Of a DNA stretch of 23,354 nucleotides, positions 1 through 6,924 are shown piece after piece. Below the pieces are notes generated by a model, which did no database searches, had not been told where the DNA came from, and was given only the letters and a program-made list of their open reading frames with translations. This DNA comes from Myxococcales bacterium UBA1660. GTDB lineage: Bacteria; Myxococcota_A; Polyangia; Polyangiales; Houyiibacteriaceae. The stretch covers positions 1 through 23,354 of the forward strand of contig DCLA01000074.1 of assembly GCA_002320815.1 (NCBI GenBank). The letters run 5' to 3'. Numbering within the stretch: the stretch's first letter is position 1; each line of letters opens with the position of its first letter. A program made the translations under genes and the position numbers.

Positions 1-53
1 ACTACTCGGGCCCCCTATGCCGATGCACGCAGCGGGACGCGGTCAGCGCCCCG

Positions 54-1541
54 CTAGACCAGCTCGTGGGGCATGCGGTCGCGCGGGCTGTGGAAGTAGT
101 GCAGCGGTGCGTAGTGGCGGAGGTTGGACACCCGCGCCGTGTAGAGCGAGGCGTAGTTCTCGACCTGGTGCCCAAAGGCGCTCACCTCCGGTCCCGCCTT
201 GAAGAGCGAGCCCCAGTAGGGATGGAAGCGGTGGTCCACGCCGGCCTCGAGCTGGTCGTACTCGGCCTCGATTACCTTGAGCCGCTGCCTTAGCCGGTCC
301 ACGGCGCGCTTGTGCCGGACCCGCGAGGCCTCGTAGGCCGCCTCCAGGCCACCTTCGTTCTCCTTCTTCCGCTGGAGCCGCCGGGCTTCCGCCTGGTGGT
401 CCCGGAGGTCGTCGAGGAGCTGGTCGCGGATCTCCAGGAGACCGTCGAGGCGGGCGATCGAGTGCTGGGACTCGGCGTTGGCGGCGAGCTCCACGTCCAT
501 CTCCTGCAGGATGAGCATGGTGCGCCAGGCCGTGGTCTTGGTGGCCTTGAGCACGTCGCCGTAGATGTGATCGCCCACGTAGAGGACCCGATCGGGGCTG
601 GTGTCCAGCAGGGCCTGCAGGGTGGCGAAGGAGCCCGAGGCGTAGGTGCTCCCCCGGGTGACCTTGCCCTCCAGCGGGACCCAGCGCTCGGGCGGGTCGT
701 CGAGGTTGGCGACCTTCATCACCGGGGTGTCGCCGGCGAAGAAGCTCGGCTTGCCCGCGGCGGTCACCACCAGCTCGAAGTAGTTGCGCCACGACCGGTA
801 GCTGGTCGCGCCGGGCCCCTCGAGCAGATAGGTCATCATCCGCTCGGTGTAGGCCGGGTAGGAGTTGGTCAGGAGGAAGAGCCGCTTGCCGCTCGAACGC
901 AGCGCGTGGAGCGTCTGGGCCAGCGCCGGGTCCCGGTACACGTAGCGCGGCAGGTCGGCCAGGATCGCATCCAGGATGCTCCCGTCCCGGTGCGAGAGGT
1001 CGATGCACTCCCGCACGTCGGCGAAGAGCTGGTCGGGGTCCACCGACTCGCCGGTGGCCTCCAGCGCCTCGATGGCCGCCGAGTAGACCGTGACCTCGGA
1101 GAGCGCGTACAGGCTGTCCACCCAGTGGTAGCGCGACGAGGCCGGGCGCAGGCGGCGCGTGTGATAGGCCTGCCGCCGCTCCTCCCGGGTCAGCTCCCGC
1201 ATGCCGTGGTAGGCCCGCTTCACGTACTTGAAGCGGTCCATCTTGATCACGTTGCCGAGCTTCCGATCCACCAGGAGCCCGCGGATCGGGAAGTTCGTGC
1301 GGTACTTCATGCCGAGCAGGGTGTCGGGATACCCGCGCTCGCAGAGCTTATTGCAGGTCGCCTCGATGCTGAGGCGGTCCATCTCCTCCTGGTGGTAGAT
1401 GGCCAGGGTGTAGTCCATGTCGAAACCCACCCAGTCGATCTGGTCCAGGCGAAGGCTGCGGTTCACGTAGACGCGGTCTTCGGGGCCGGGGAGGGTGGAC
1501 GCGATCTGGGCCAGCTCGGGGAGCGGCAAGGGCAGCTGCAC
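54..1541 (-). CDS. HAD superfamily IG-type 5'-nucleotidase
   Basis: The 495-aa product looks like the cytosolic purine 5'-nucleotidase (cN-II/HAD-IG) family, which hydrolyses nucleoside monophosphates such as IMP and GMP in the cytoplasm. HAD motif I is DMDYT at residues 41-45, with D41 as nucleophile and D43 as acid/base. LLTNS at 223-227 is motif II, K264 fits motif III, and YVGDHIYGDV at 321-330 is the acidic motif IV. A charged helical segment at about 370-440 resembles the long C-terminal helices of the family, and the length is usual for it. There is no signal peptide. The start is a GTG at 1541; an in-frame stop lies two codons upstream and no earlier start exists. No clear Shine-Dalgarno is visible. 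The gene stands alone, divergent from the tRNA. Substrate specificity cannot be read from the sequence. Confidence 0.88.
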   Translation of the reverse strand: MQLPLPLPELAQIASTLPGPEDRVYVNRSLRLDQIDWVGFDMDYTLAIYHQEEMDRLSIEATCNKLCERGYPDTLLGMKYRTNFPIRGLLVDRKLGNVIKMDRFKYVKRAYHGMRELTREERRQAYHTRRLRPASSRYHWVDSLYALSEVTVYSAAIEALEATGESVDPDQLFADVRECIDLSHRDGSILDAILADLPRYVYRDPALAQTLHALRSSGKRLFLLTNSYPAYTERMMTYLLEGPGATSYRSWRNYFELVVTAAGKPSFFAGDTPVMKVANLDDPPERWVPLEGKVTRGSTYASGSFATLQALLDTSPDRVLYVGDHIYGDVLKATKTTAWRTMLILQEMDVELAANAESQHSIARLDGLLEIRDQLLDDLRDHQAEARRLQRKKENEGGLEAAYEASRVRHKRAVDRLRQRLKVIEAEYDQLEAGVDHRFHPYWGSLFKAGPEVSAFGHQVENYASLYTARVSNLRHYAPLHYFHSPRDRMPHELV

Positions 1542-1562
1542 CGCTCAGGTGTACCACGAGCG

Positions 1563-1578
1563 CCCGCGTTTTCGCGGG
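1563..1578. repeat. Perfect 6-bp hairpin with TTTT loop
   Basis: CCCGCG (1563-1568) and CGCGGG (1573-1578) pair around TTTT. It lies 22 bp upstream of the nucleotidase GTG, so it would fall in that gene's 5' leader or promoter. No U-tract follows on either strand, which argues against a terminator. Function unknown. Confidence 0.4.
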
Positions 1579-1599
1579 GAAGCGTGCCCCCATCGGCGG

Positions 1600-1620
1600 A
1601 GATGTCGAAAAGTGACATTC
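1600..1620. promoter_or_regulatory. Dyad-symmetric element upstream of tRNA-Ala
   Basis: ATGTC (1602-1606) and GACAT (1614-1618) form a dyad around GAAAAGT. With one bulged T the symmetry extends to GAGATGTC/GACATTCTC. It ends nine bases before the tRNA -35 box and lies upstream of the divergent nucleotidase. It could be an operator or a chance palindrome; no regulator is known. Confidence 0.3.
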
Positions 1621-1626
1621 TCTTCC

Positions 1627-1657
1627 TTGACAGGGGGCCCTTTATCGCGCAGATAGA
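1627..1657 (+). promoter_or_regulatory. Sigma-70-type promoter of tRNA-Ala
   Basis: TTGACA at 1627-1632 is a perfect -35 box in an otherwise GC-rich region. The -10 is weaker: CAGATA at 1650-1655 has the ideal 17-bp spacing, and GATAGA at 1652-1657 matches better at 19 bp. Either places the start of transcription shortly before the mature tRNA at 1669. Confidence 0.6.
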
Positions 1658-1668
1658 CGCCTCCCAAC

Positions 1669-1745
<77 letters not shown>

Positions 1746-1749
1746 CATC

Positions 1750-1797
1750 GCCTCATCGAGGCACCCAAGAGCGCGGTTCTCACGAATCGCGCTTTTG
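1750..1797 (+). terminator. Terminator of tRNA-Ala
   Basis: A short hairpin, GCCTC-ATC-GAGGC (1750-1762), follows the CCA end. Then comes a 10-bp stem, 1766-1775 with 1788-1797, containing one G-U pair and a 12-nt loop. The 3' arm contains TTTT (1793-1796). This matches an intrinsic terminator and is the clearest one in the window. Confidence 0.7.
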
Positions 1798-1851
1798 CAA
1801 TTTCGGCCCCGCCCGAGCAACCGACGCGCGCGGATCGCGAAGAGCCCGCCC

Positions 1852-2202
1852 ATGCGTCGCTGGGGTCGGGTGGGGTGGATGGTCGGAGCCGTGGTGGTCG
1901 CGGCGATCGGTCCCCTCGGCTGCTCGGTCCGCGCCCGGACCATGCTGGTCCCCGCCGTGAAGGTCCGCGCCGTCGCCGGGCGCCATCGCGCCCTGGCGAG
2001 GCAGCGCTGGGCGGCTCGCTTCCAGGTCACCGCCGTCTTCCGGCCGCGGGCGGAACCCATGCCCCCCGACCCGGCGCCCCTCGACCTCGCGCCCCGGGAT
2101 CTCCCGCGCCGGCTCGACTGCACCAGCCGGACGCTCTGCCGCTGGGAGCTCGACTCCCGTCGCCTCGTCGAAGACGCCCTCGCCTCCGGAGAAGACCGAT
2201 GA
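1852..2202 (+). CDS. Small secreted or lipoprotein-like protein, unknown function
   Basis: The predicted product has 116 residues. An N-terminal hydrophobic stretch (about residues 8-22) ends in PLGCS, with Cys24 as a possible lipidation site; Pro at -3 is atypical, so it may be a plain signal anchor. The rest is Arg- and Pro-rich, with a CTSRTLC pair near residues 88-94. I chose ATG 1852 because the signal-like sequence begins there; an earlier in-frame TTG would lie inside the tRNA terminator. The stop overlaps the next start (ATGA at 2199-2202), so the two genes are probably translationally coupled and may act together at the envelope. I do not recognise the family. Confidence 0.6.
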   Translation: MRRWGRVGWMVGAVVVAAIGPLGCSVRARTMLVPAVKVRAVAGRHRALARQRWAARFQVTAVFRPRAEPMPPDPAPLDLAPRDLPRRLDCTSRTLCRWELDSRRLVEDALASGEDR

Positions 2203-2834
2203 CCCCCGTGCTGCGCCGCTCCCTCTTGCTCGTGGGCCTCGCCCTGCCCGCGCTCCTCGCCGGGGCTTCCGCGGCCCAGGACGACCCGCAACCCCGGGAG
2301 CCCTCGCCCCGGGTCATCGCCCGCGCCCTGGCCCGCTACCGGCACGAACCGACCGTGGAGGTGCTCCTCCGGGCCATCGCCGACGACGAGGCCTTCGACC
2401 CGGAGCGGGCGCGCGCCCTGGCGCGCCGGGCGCGCCGCGGCGGCTGGCTCCCCACGCTCCAGGTCGGCGCCCGCCGGGGTCAGCAGCGGGACCTCTCGCA
2501 AGCGGGCGCCGACGACCCGCGGCTGAGCACCGACGACGACCTCACCCTGGACGCGACCCTCACCTTCCGGCTCGACCGCGCCGCCTACGGGCCCGACGAG
2601 GTCGCGCTCGCCCGCGAGGAGCGGACCCGGGAGCTGGAGCGCCAGGAGCGCTACCGGGTGGTGATCGCCGCGTACTACGAGCGGCGTCGGCTGCAGCTCG
2701 AGCGGGACCTGATGGGTCGCCACGACGTCCTCACGGCGGTGCGCATCCGCGAGCTGGCCGCGCTCCTCGACGCCTTCACCGGTGGCGCCTTCACCCGCGG
2801 CACCCGGCGGCGGGCCGAGGGACTTCGGCCTTGA
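2199..2834 (+). CDS. Secreted protein of unknown function, possibly TolC-like or barrel-related
   Basis: The 211-aa product begins with a clear signal peptide, positively charged then LLLVGLALPALLAGASA, with likely cleavage before QDD (about residue 26). The mature part has a helical N-terminal region (residues 35-80), a stretch resembling an outer-membrane strand near residues 85-130 (WLPTLQVGARR, then TLDATLTFRLDRAAYGP), and a strongly charged helix (about 133-200). This order recalls the helix-strand-helix layout of TolC-type outer-membrane proteins, but it is far shorter than TolC, so the similarity may reflect only composition. ATG 2199 overlaps the preceding stop. Other readings are a periplasmic scaffold or a partner of the upstream protein. 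Confidence 0.6.
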   Translation: MTPVLRRSLLLVGLALPALLAGASAAQDDPQPREPSPRVIARALARYRHEPTVEVLLRAIADDEAFDPERARALARRARRGGWLPTLQVGARRGQQRDLSQAGADDPRLSTDDDLTLDATLTFRLDRAAYGPDEVALAREERTRELERQERYRVVIAAYYERRRLQLERDLMGRHDVLTAVRIRELAALLDAFTGGAFTRGTRRRAEGLRP

Positions 2835-2866
2835 GTCCCGGGCGCAGGACGCCGCATCATGGGCGA

Positions 2867-3205
2867 ATGAGCGAGCATCGCGCCCACCCTCGATACGAGG
2901 TCGCCGTCCGCGGAGAGGTGGAGCATCAGGGCGACACCTTGGCCGCGGAGACCCAGAACCTCTCGACGGGCGGTGTGGCCCTCGCGTTGCGCCGCACGAT
3001 CCCCGATGGCGCCGTGGTCTCGCTGCAGCTCTTCCTGACCCAGGACGGCTTCGAGGACCCCGACGAAGCGCCCCTGAGCACCAAGGCCGCCGTCCGCTGG
3101 TCCAAGGCGGAGGGCACGCGTCACGTCGTCGGGCTCCAGTTCGCGGCCCTCGACGACAAGCAGAAGGCGCTGCTCGAGCGCTTCCTGGCCGCCTCGGCCC
3201 AGTAG
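2867..3205 (+). CDS. PilZ domain protein
   Basis: A 112-aa single-domain protein. It carries HPRYEVAVRGEV near the N-terminus, where PilZ domains have an RxxxR-type c-di-GMP motif, followed by NLSTGGVALAL, which matches (D/N)xSxxG. The beta-strand pattern and the AVRWSK...HVVGLQF ending are typical of PilZ proteins. The N-terminal motif reads R-A-H-P-R, so the arginine pair is present though its spacing should be checked in an alignment. There is no signal peptide, so it is cytoplasmic. ATG 2867 is preferred over an in-frame start at 2831, which would add a non-PilZ tail overlapping the previous gene. It is probably a c-di-GMP effector; its partner is unknown. It converges on the PDZ gene with a gap of 17 bp. 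Confidence 0.85.
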   Translation: MSEHRAHPRYEVAVRGEVEHQGDTLAAETQNLSTGGVALALRRTIPDGAVVSLQLFLTQDGFEDPDEAPLSTKAAVRWSKAEGTRHVVGLQFAALDDKQKALLERFLAASAQ

Positions 3206-3222
3206 TCGCGGGGTAGGGCGCC

Positions 3223-4752
3223 TCAGAGCCCGAAAGGCGCACGGACGCGCGTCCGGGCGGCGGCGACCGTCGCGACCAGGAGGAGCACGGCCACCGCCGC
3301 CGCGGGGGCCATCTCGTTCCAGGTGGCGCGCGCGGGGGGCAAGGCGAGGCGCAGGTGCCCGAAGAGCAGGAGCGCGATCGACCCACCGGTGAGGGCGAGG
3401 GTGAGCAGCGCGGCGCGGCGGTCCGGCTGCCGGTCCGGGACGACCGCCAGGGAGCTGGCGAGGCCGAGCCCGACGAGGGCCAGGGCGGCCGGGAGGGAAG
3501 CCGGCGCGGCGGTGGCGGCGGCGAGCAGCGCGGTGAGCCCCACCGCGCGGGGCGCGCGCCGCCAGCGGGCCCCCTGGATCTTCAGGAGCGGTAGGGCGGC
3601 CACCACGAAGAGGGGCAAGAGGAGCGGGGCCCGGAGGAGCGGCCAGGTGGTCGGCGCCAGCGAGCCTTCTCCGACGAAGAGCGGCGCGGCCGCGACGAAG
3701 GCTGCCGCCGGCACATGGCGCCAGAGACCCCCGAGGGTCGGCGAGGCGACGGCGCCGGCCACGAGGACCGCGGCGACGCGCGCCGGGAGCCCCAGCGGCC
3801 AGAGGGCTAGGGTGACGACGACACCGAGGGCGGCCGCTCCGAGCGCCCGGGCGCTCGCCCGGCGGTCCCGGGTCCACTCCCGGCGCAGGGTGTGGAAGTG
3901 ACGGCGGGTGTGGCGCAGCGGGGTGCCGAAGAGCGCGAGGAGGAGCCCGGCGATCACCCAGGGCAGGAGCGGCGCCTCGTGGCTGGTCTCGGCCGGGGTT
4001 CGCTCCAGGACCAGGGAGCGCTCGCCGCGGAGGCCCTCACGGCGGAAGCGGACCTCGAGGCTGGGCGCGTCGGGGTCGATGCGGCGATCCGCGGGGCCCT
4101 GCAGGACGACGCCGGCCAGGGCGGTGACCTGGTCGCCGGCCTGGAGACCCGCGCGGGCGGCGGCGCCGCTCACCGCGTCCAGCCGACCCAGGAGGAGCTC
4201 CGGCTCGTCGTCGTCTTCGTCCTCCTCGTCGAGGGGAGCGTCGAGATCCTCGGGGCGGTCGGCGGCGAAATGGAGCCCGAGCGCCGCGAGCTCGGCGACG
4301 GCCGGGTCGTCCCGGCGCGCCACGCCGGCGGTGGCCATCACGTCGATGCGGACGTCGTCGGCGGTCCCGAAGACGGTGGCTCCGTCGGGGCCCTCGAAGC
4401 GCAGGGTCGCGCGGCCCTCGAAGGTCCCGCGCTCGCCGAGCTCTTCCAGCCAGGCGTGCTCCAGGAGGGCCTCGGCGCGGCCGCTGGCGGTGGCCCGGAC
4501 GACCAGACGCCGGTCCACCGCGAGGGGATCGGCCGCCGGCCGGTGCAGGGTGCCCTCGAGGTGGAGCTCGCCTTCACGTCCCATGGGCAGCCCGCTGGCC
4601 GCGACCGAGGCATGAGTCCCGGGGCTCCACACCGCGGGGCCCACCGAGTGAATGGTGATCAGCGGCGCTTCGACCGGCGGCGCGTCACAACCGAGCCACC
4701 CGAGCGCCGCCAGGCACAGCACGCCGAGGCGTCGGGCGGTGAGCGGGACCAT
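3223..4752 (-). CDS. PDZ-domain protein with C-terminal multi-helix membrane region
   Basis: The product has 509 residues. An N-terminal hydrophobic segment ends in WLGCD (Cys22). This is a poor lipobox because Trp occupies -3, but Asp at +2 would fit retention in the inner membrane if it is lipidated. Residues 25-170 are probably extracytoplasmic beta structure, followed by an Asp/Glu-rich stretch (173-184). A PDZ-like fold at about 185-250 contains GAAARAGLQAGDQVTALAG. The C-terminal half (about 262-500) holds roughly seven or eight hydrophobic helices, with a basic loop at 280-302. The order of signal, ectodomain, PDZ and polytopic membrane half is unusual, and I see no protease motif such as HExxH. 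A good SD (GGGAGG, 9 nt upstream) supports ATG 4752. It is last in the ribF operon, 33 bp after its neighbour. Function unknown. Confidence 0.75.
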   Translation of the reverse strand: MVPLTARRLGVLCLAALGWLGCDAPPVEAPLITIHSVGPAVWSPGTHASVAASGLPMGREGELHLEGTLHRPAADPLAVDRRLVVRATASGRAEALLEHAWLEELGERGTFEGRATLRFEGPDGATVFGTADDVRIDVMATAGVARRDDPAVAELAALGLHFAADRPEDLDAPLDEEDEDDDEPELLLGRLDAVSGAAARAGLQAGDQVTALAGVVLQGPADRRIDPDAPSLEVRFRREGLRGERSLVLERTPAETSHEAPLLPWVIAGLLLALFGTPLRHTRRHFHTLRREWTRDRRASARALGAAALGVVVTLALWPLGLPARVAAVLVAGAVASPTLGGLWRHVPAAAFVAAAPLFVGEGSLAPTTWPLLRAPLLLPLFVVAALPLLKIQGARWRRAPRAVGLTALLAAATAAPASLPAALALVGLGLASSLAVVPDRQPDRRAALLTLALTGGSIALLLFGHLRLALPPARATWNEMAPAAAVAVLLLVATVAAARTRVRAPFGL

Positions 4753-4785
4753 CGCTCCGAACCTCCCGGAAACGACGCCCTGGGG

Positions 4786-5931
4786 TCAATTTTCCGGCGA
4801 GCCGAGCTCTCGGTAGGCGCCGGCGATGACCACCGGCGCGTGCGCGACGGAGACGAAGCGGCCGGCGCGCTGCAGACCGACGGCGGCGGTGACGCGCGCG
4901 CCCGCGTAGACCCGGACCAGCCACTCGCCGGAGCGCTTCACCGGACGCTCGCGCACCTCGCGCCGGACGGCGCCGTCGGCGTCGGCGCGGACCACCACCA
5001 CGCGGGCTTCCAGGGCGCCGTCGTCGGCCAGGAGCTCGCCGGCTTCTCGGAGCGCCTCTTCGCTGACCGACCAGGCCACCAGGACGCTCTTCACGCCGAC
5101 GGGGACCGCGACGACCTCGACCCCTTCGGCCTCGTCGTCGTCGCTCGTGGAGGGGCTCGCCGCCCGCCGCGCGCTGCGGCTCCGGCTCCCGGCCTCGAGA
5201 CGGTCGATCGCTTCACGCAGGTCGTCGTCCTCGGGCTGCTCCCGGAGGAGCTTGCGGTAGATGGCCAGGGCGCGCCGGGTGTGGCCCTGGTCGGCCAGGA
5301 GCCGCGCCATGGTCCGCGTGGGGATCGGCTCGTCGAGGGCCGGCGCGGACTTGGTCGGCTCCTCTTCGGTCGCCTCCGATGGCTCGACGTCGGTGGGCTC
5401 GGTCGCCTCCGATGCTTCCGCCTCGGCGGGTTCGGCCGTCTCGGCCTCGGTGGGCTCGGTCGCGTCGACCTCGATGGGCTCGGCCGCTTCGGCCGCCTCG
5501 ACGTCCGCGGGCTCGGATACCTCCGCGGGGGCCTCGGCCGCGCGCGCGGCATCGTCGTCGGCAGGCGTAGCGACCACGGTGGGGGCGGGCGCGGGCTCGG
5601 TGGTCGGGGCGGCTTCGGCGGTCGGAGCGGGCGCGGGCTCGGTGGCGGGCGCGGCTTCGGTGGTCGCGGGCGCGGGCTCGGTGGTCGGCGCGCTCGGTGC
5701 CGTGGAGTCCCCGCTCTCGTCGCGAGGCAGGGCGGGCGGGGCGCCGGTGATCGCCTTGGCGATACCGACCAGACTCCGGAACGCCCGCCGCGCGCGCCGG
5801 AGGGGGCTGGTGTGGTGGTCACGGATTCGCCGCTCCAGGGCGGCGCGCCCCAGACGCTCGGGCGCGATGACGCCGATCCGTCGGGCTTCGTCCTCGAGCT
5901 CCGCGCGGGACATGCTGGACGGGTTCACCAC
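4786..5931 (-). CDS. Rho-N/SAP-like, TPR and DUF4912-like protein
   Basis: A 381-aa protein with four visible parts. Residues 7-40 form a helix-extended-helix like SAP or Rho N-terminal domains (SRAELEDEARRIGV...ALERRIRDHH), followed by a basic stretch (44-55). Residues 75-200 are low-complexity Ala/Glu/Pro/Thr repeats, surely disordered. Residues 205-245 look like a TPR hairpin (LLADQGHTRRALAIYRKLL). Residues 270-372 resemble DUF4912: VLVAWSVSEE, a central R/V-rich strand set, then GEWLVRVYAGARVTAAVG and GRFVSVAHAPVV. There is no signal peptide, so it is cytoplasmic. Translation begins at one of two adjacent GTG codons (5931, 5928) overlapping the ribF TGA, which indicates coupling. A nucleic-acid or protein scaffold role is inference. 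Confidence 0.75.
   Translation of the reverse strand: MVNPSSMSRAELEDEARRIGVIAPERLGRAALERRIRDHHTSPLRRARRAFRSLVGIAKAITGAPPALPRDESGDSTAPSAPTTEPAPATTEAAPATEPAPAPTAEAAPTTEPAPAPTVVATPADDDAARAAEAPAEVSEPADVEAAEAAEPIEVDATEPTEAETAEPAEAEASEATEPTDVEPSEATEEEPTKSAPALDEPIPTRTMARLLADQGHTRRALAIYRKLLREQPEDDDLREAIDRLEAGSRSRSARRAASPSTSDDDEAEGVEVVAVPVGVKSVLVAWSVSEEALREAGELLADDGALEARVVVVRADADGAVRREVRERPVKRSGEWLVRVYAGARVTAAVGLQRAGRFVSVAHAPVVIAGAYRELGSPEN
5340..5720. repeat. Imperfect low-complexity repeats inside the DUF4912-like gene
   Basis: Degenerate short tandem units rich in GGCTCGGTSG and GGCGCGGGCTCGGTGG encode an Ala/Glu/Pro/Thr-rich linker. Such stretches change length easily by slippage, so alleles may differ between strains. 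Confidence 0.6.
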
Positions 5932-6851
5932 GGTCGGTCTCCTCCGCTCGCTTCCTTCATCGTCTCGGCCACCGCCCCGAGCCTAACCCGAGCCTCGTCG
6001 GCGTCGCGACCGATCTGCGCCACCAGGGCCTCGAAGCCGTCGAAGCGACGTTCCTCGCGGATCCGGGAGACGAAGGCGACCGGCAACTGCTGGCCGTAGA
6101 GGTCGCCCTCGAAGTCGAAGAGATGCACCTCGACCGAGCGCCCGGCCGCGAAGGTCGGGCGGACACCGATATTGGCCACGCCGGAGAGGCGCTGCCCCGC
6201 GACGGCGGCGAAGACGGCGTACACGCCGTCGGCGGGGATCGCGAGCTCCGGCGCGATGGCCAAGTTCGCGGTGGGGAAGCCGATGGTGCGACCGCGTTGG
6301 TCACCGAGGACCACCTCGCCCTCGAGGTCGTGGAAGCGGCCGAGGAGCGCGCGCGCGTCGTCGACGTCGCCGGCGGCGAGGGCGCGGCGGATGCGGGTGG
6401 AGGAGACCACCGCCCCGGCGTGGGTGACCGGGCCCACCTCGTGGACCTCGAAGCCGAGCTCGGCGCCCAGGGTCCGGAGGGTCTCCACGTCGCCCTCGCG
6501 CCCCTTGCCGAAGCGGAAGTCGGGGCCGACCACCACGCCGACGGCGTCATGGTCGCGGTGCAGGACGTCGGTGGCGAAGGCGCGCGCGCTCTGGCCCGCG
6601 AAGGCCCCATCGAAGGTGCGTACGTCGACGCGGTCCGCGCCGGCGGCGCGGAGCAGCGCGGTGCGCCGTTCGATGGTCGTCAACTGCGGCGCCACCGCGT
6701 CCGGTCGGAAGAAGGCGCTGGGGTGGGGGTCGAAGAACATCGCCGCGACCTCGGCGCCGCGGCCCTCCGCTTCCGTGTGGGCGCGCGACACCAGCGCCTG
6801 GTGTCCCAGGTGCACCCCGTCGAAGTTACCGACCGTGACCACCGCGGGCAT
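5925..6851 (-). CDS. ribF: Bifunctional riboflavin kinase / FAD synthetase
   Basis: The 308-aa cytoplasmic enzyme phosphorylates riboflavin to FMN and adenylylates FMN to FAD. The N-terminal nucleotidyltransferase domain shows GNFDGVHLGH (residues 9-18), DPHP (41-44), GPDFRFGKGREGD (109-121) and SSTRIR (150-155). The C-terminal riboflavin kinase domain shows GFPTANL (191-197), GVANIGVRPTF (224-234) and VHLFDFEGDLYG (242-253). Length and domain order are normal. ATG 6851 is preferred to an in-frame upstream start at 6887, because the family begins directly with this beta strand and the upstream codons overlap a hairpin. It heads a minus-strand group with the DUF4912-like and PDZ genes; its stop overlaps the next start. 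No FMN riboswitch is visible in the 73 bp upstream. Confidence 0.96.
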   Translation of the reverse strand: MPAVVTVGNFDGVHLGHQALVSRAHTEAEGRGAEVAAMFFDPHPSAFFRPDAVAPQLTTIERRTALLRAAGADRVDVRTFDGAFAGQSARAFATDVLHRDHDAVGVVVGPDFRFGKGREGDVETLRTLGAELGFEVHEVGPVTHAGAVVSSTRIRRALAAGDVDDARALLGRFHDLEGEVVLGDQRGRTIGFPTANLAIAPELAIPADGVYAVFAAVAGQRLSGVANIGVRPTFAAGRSVEVHLFDFEGDLYGQQLPVAFVSRIREERRFDGFEALVAQIGRDADEARVRLGAVAETMKEASGGDRPW

Positions 6852-6871
6852 CGCGGGCGAGTATGACGAAG

Positions 6872-6902
6872 GAGCCCCGCGCGTCAACGACGGGCGGGGC
6901 TC
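6872..6902 (-). terminator. Hairpin at the end of the kinase-receptor operon
   Basis: GAGCCCCGC (6872-6880) and GCGGGGCTC (6894-6902) form a perfect 9-bp stem around a 13-nt loop, extendable by G-U and A-T pairs. On the minus strand it begins 22 nt after the lipoprotein stop and is followed by CTTCGTC, only weakly U-rich. It separates the operon from ribF and may instead stabilise the 3' end. Confidence 0.55.
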
Positions 6903-6924
6903 TTCCGGGGCCGGGGCCTCGGCT

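Noticed and set aside
31..55. AGCGGG/CCCGCT stem at the end of the nucleotidase gene as a terminator
   Set aside because: It overlaps the stop codon, has only 6 bp and no U-tract; too weak to annotate in this GC-rich sequence.
6852..6924. FMN riboswitch upstream of ribF
   Set aside because: The gap is only 73 bp and is filled mostly by a terminator-like hairpin; none of the conserved FMN-aptamer segments is visible.
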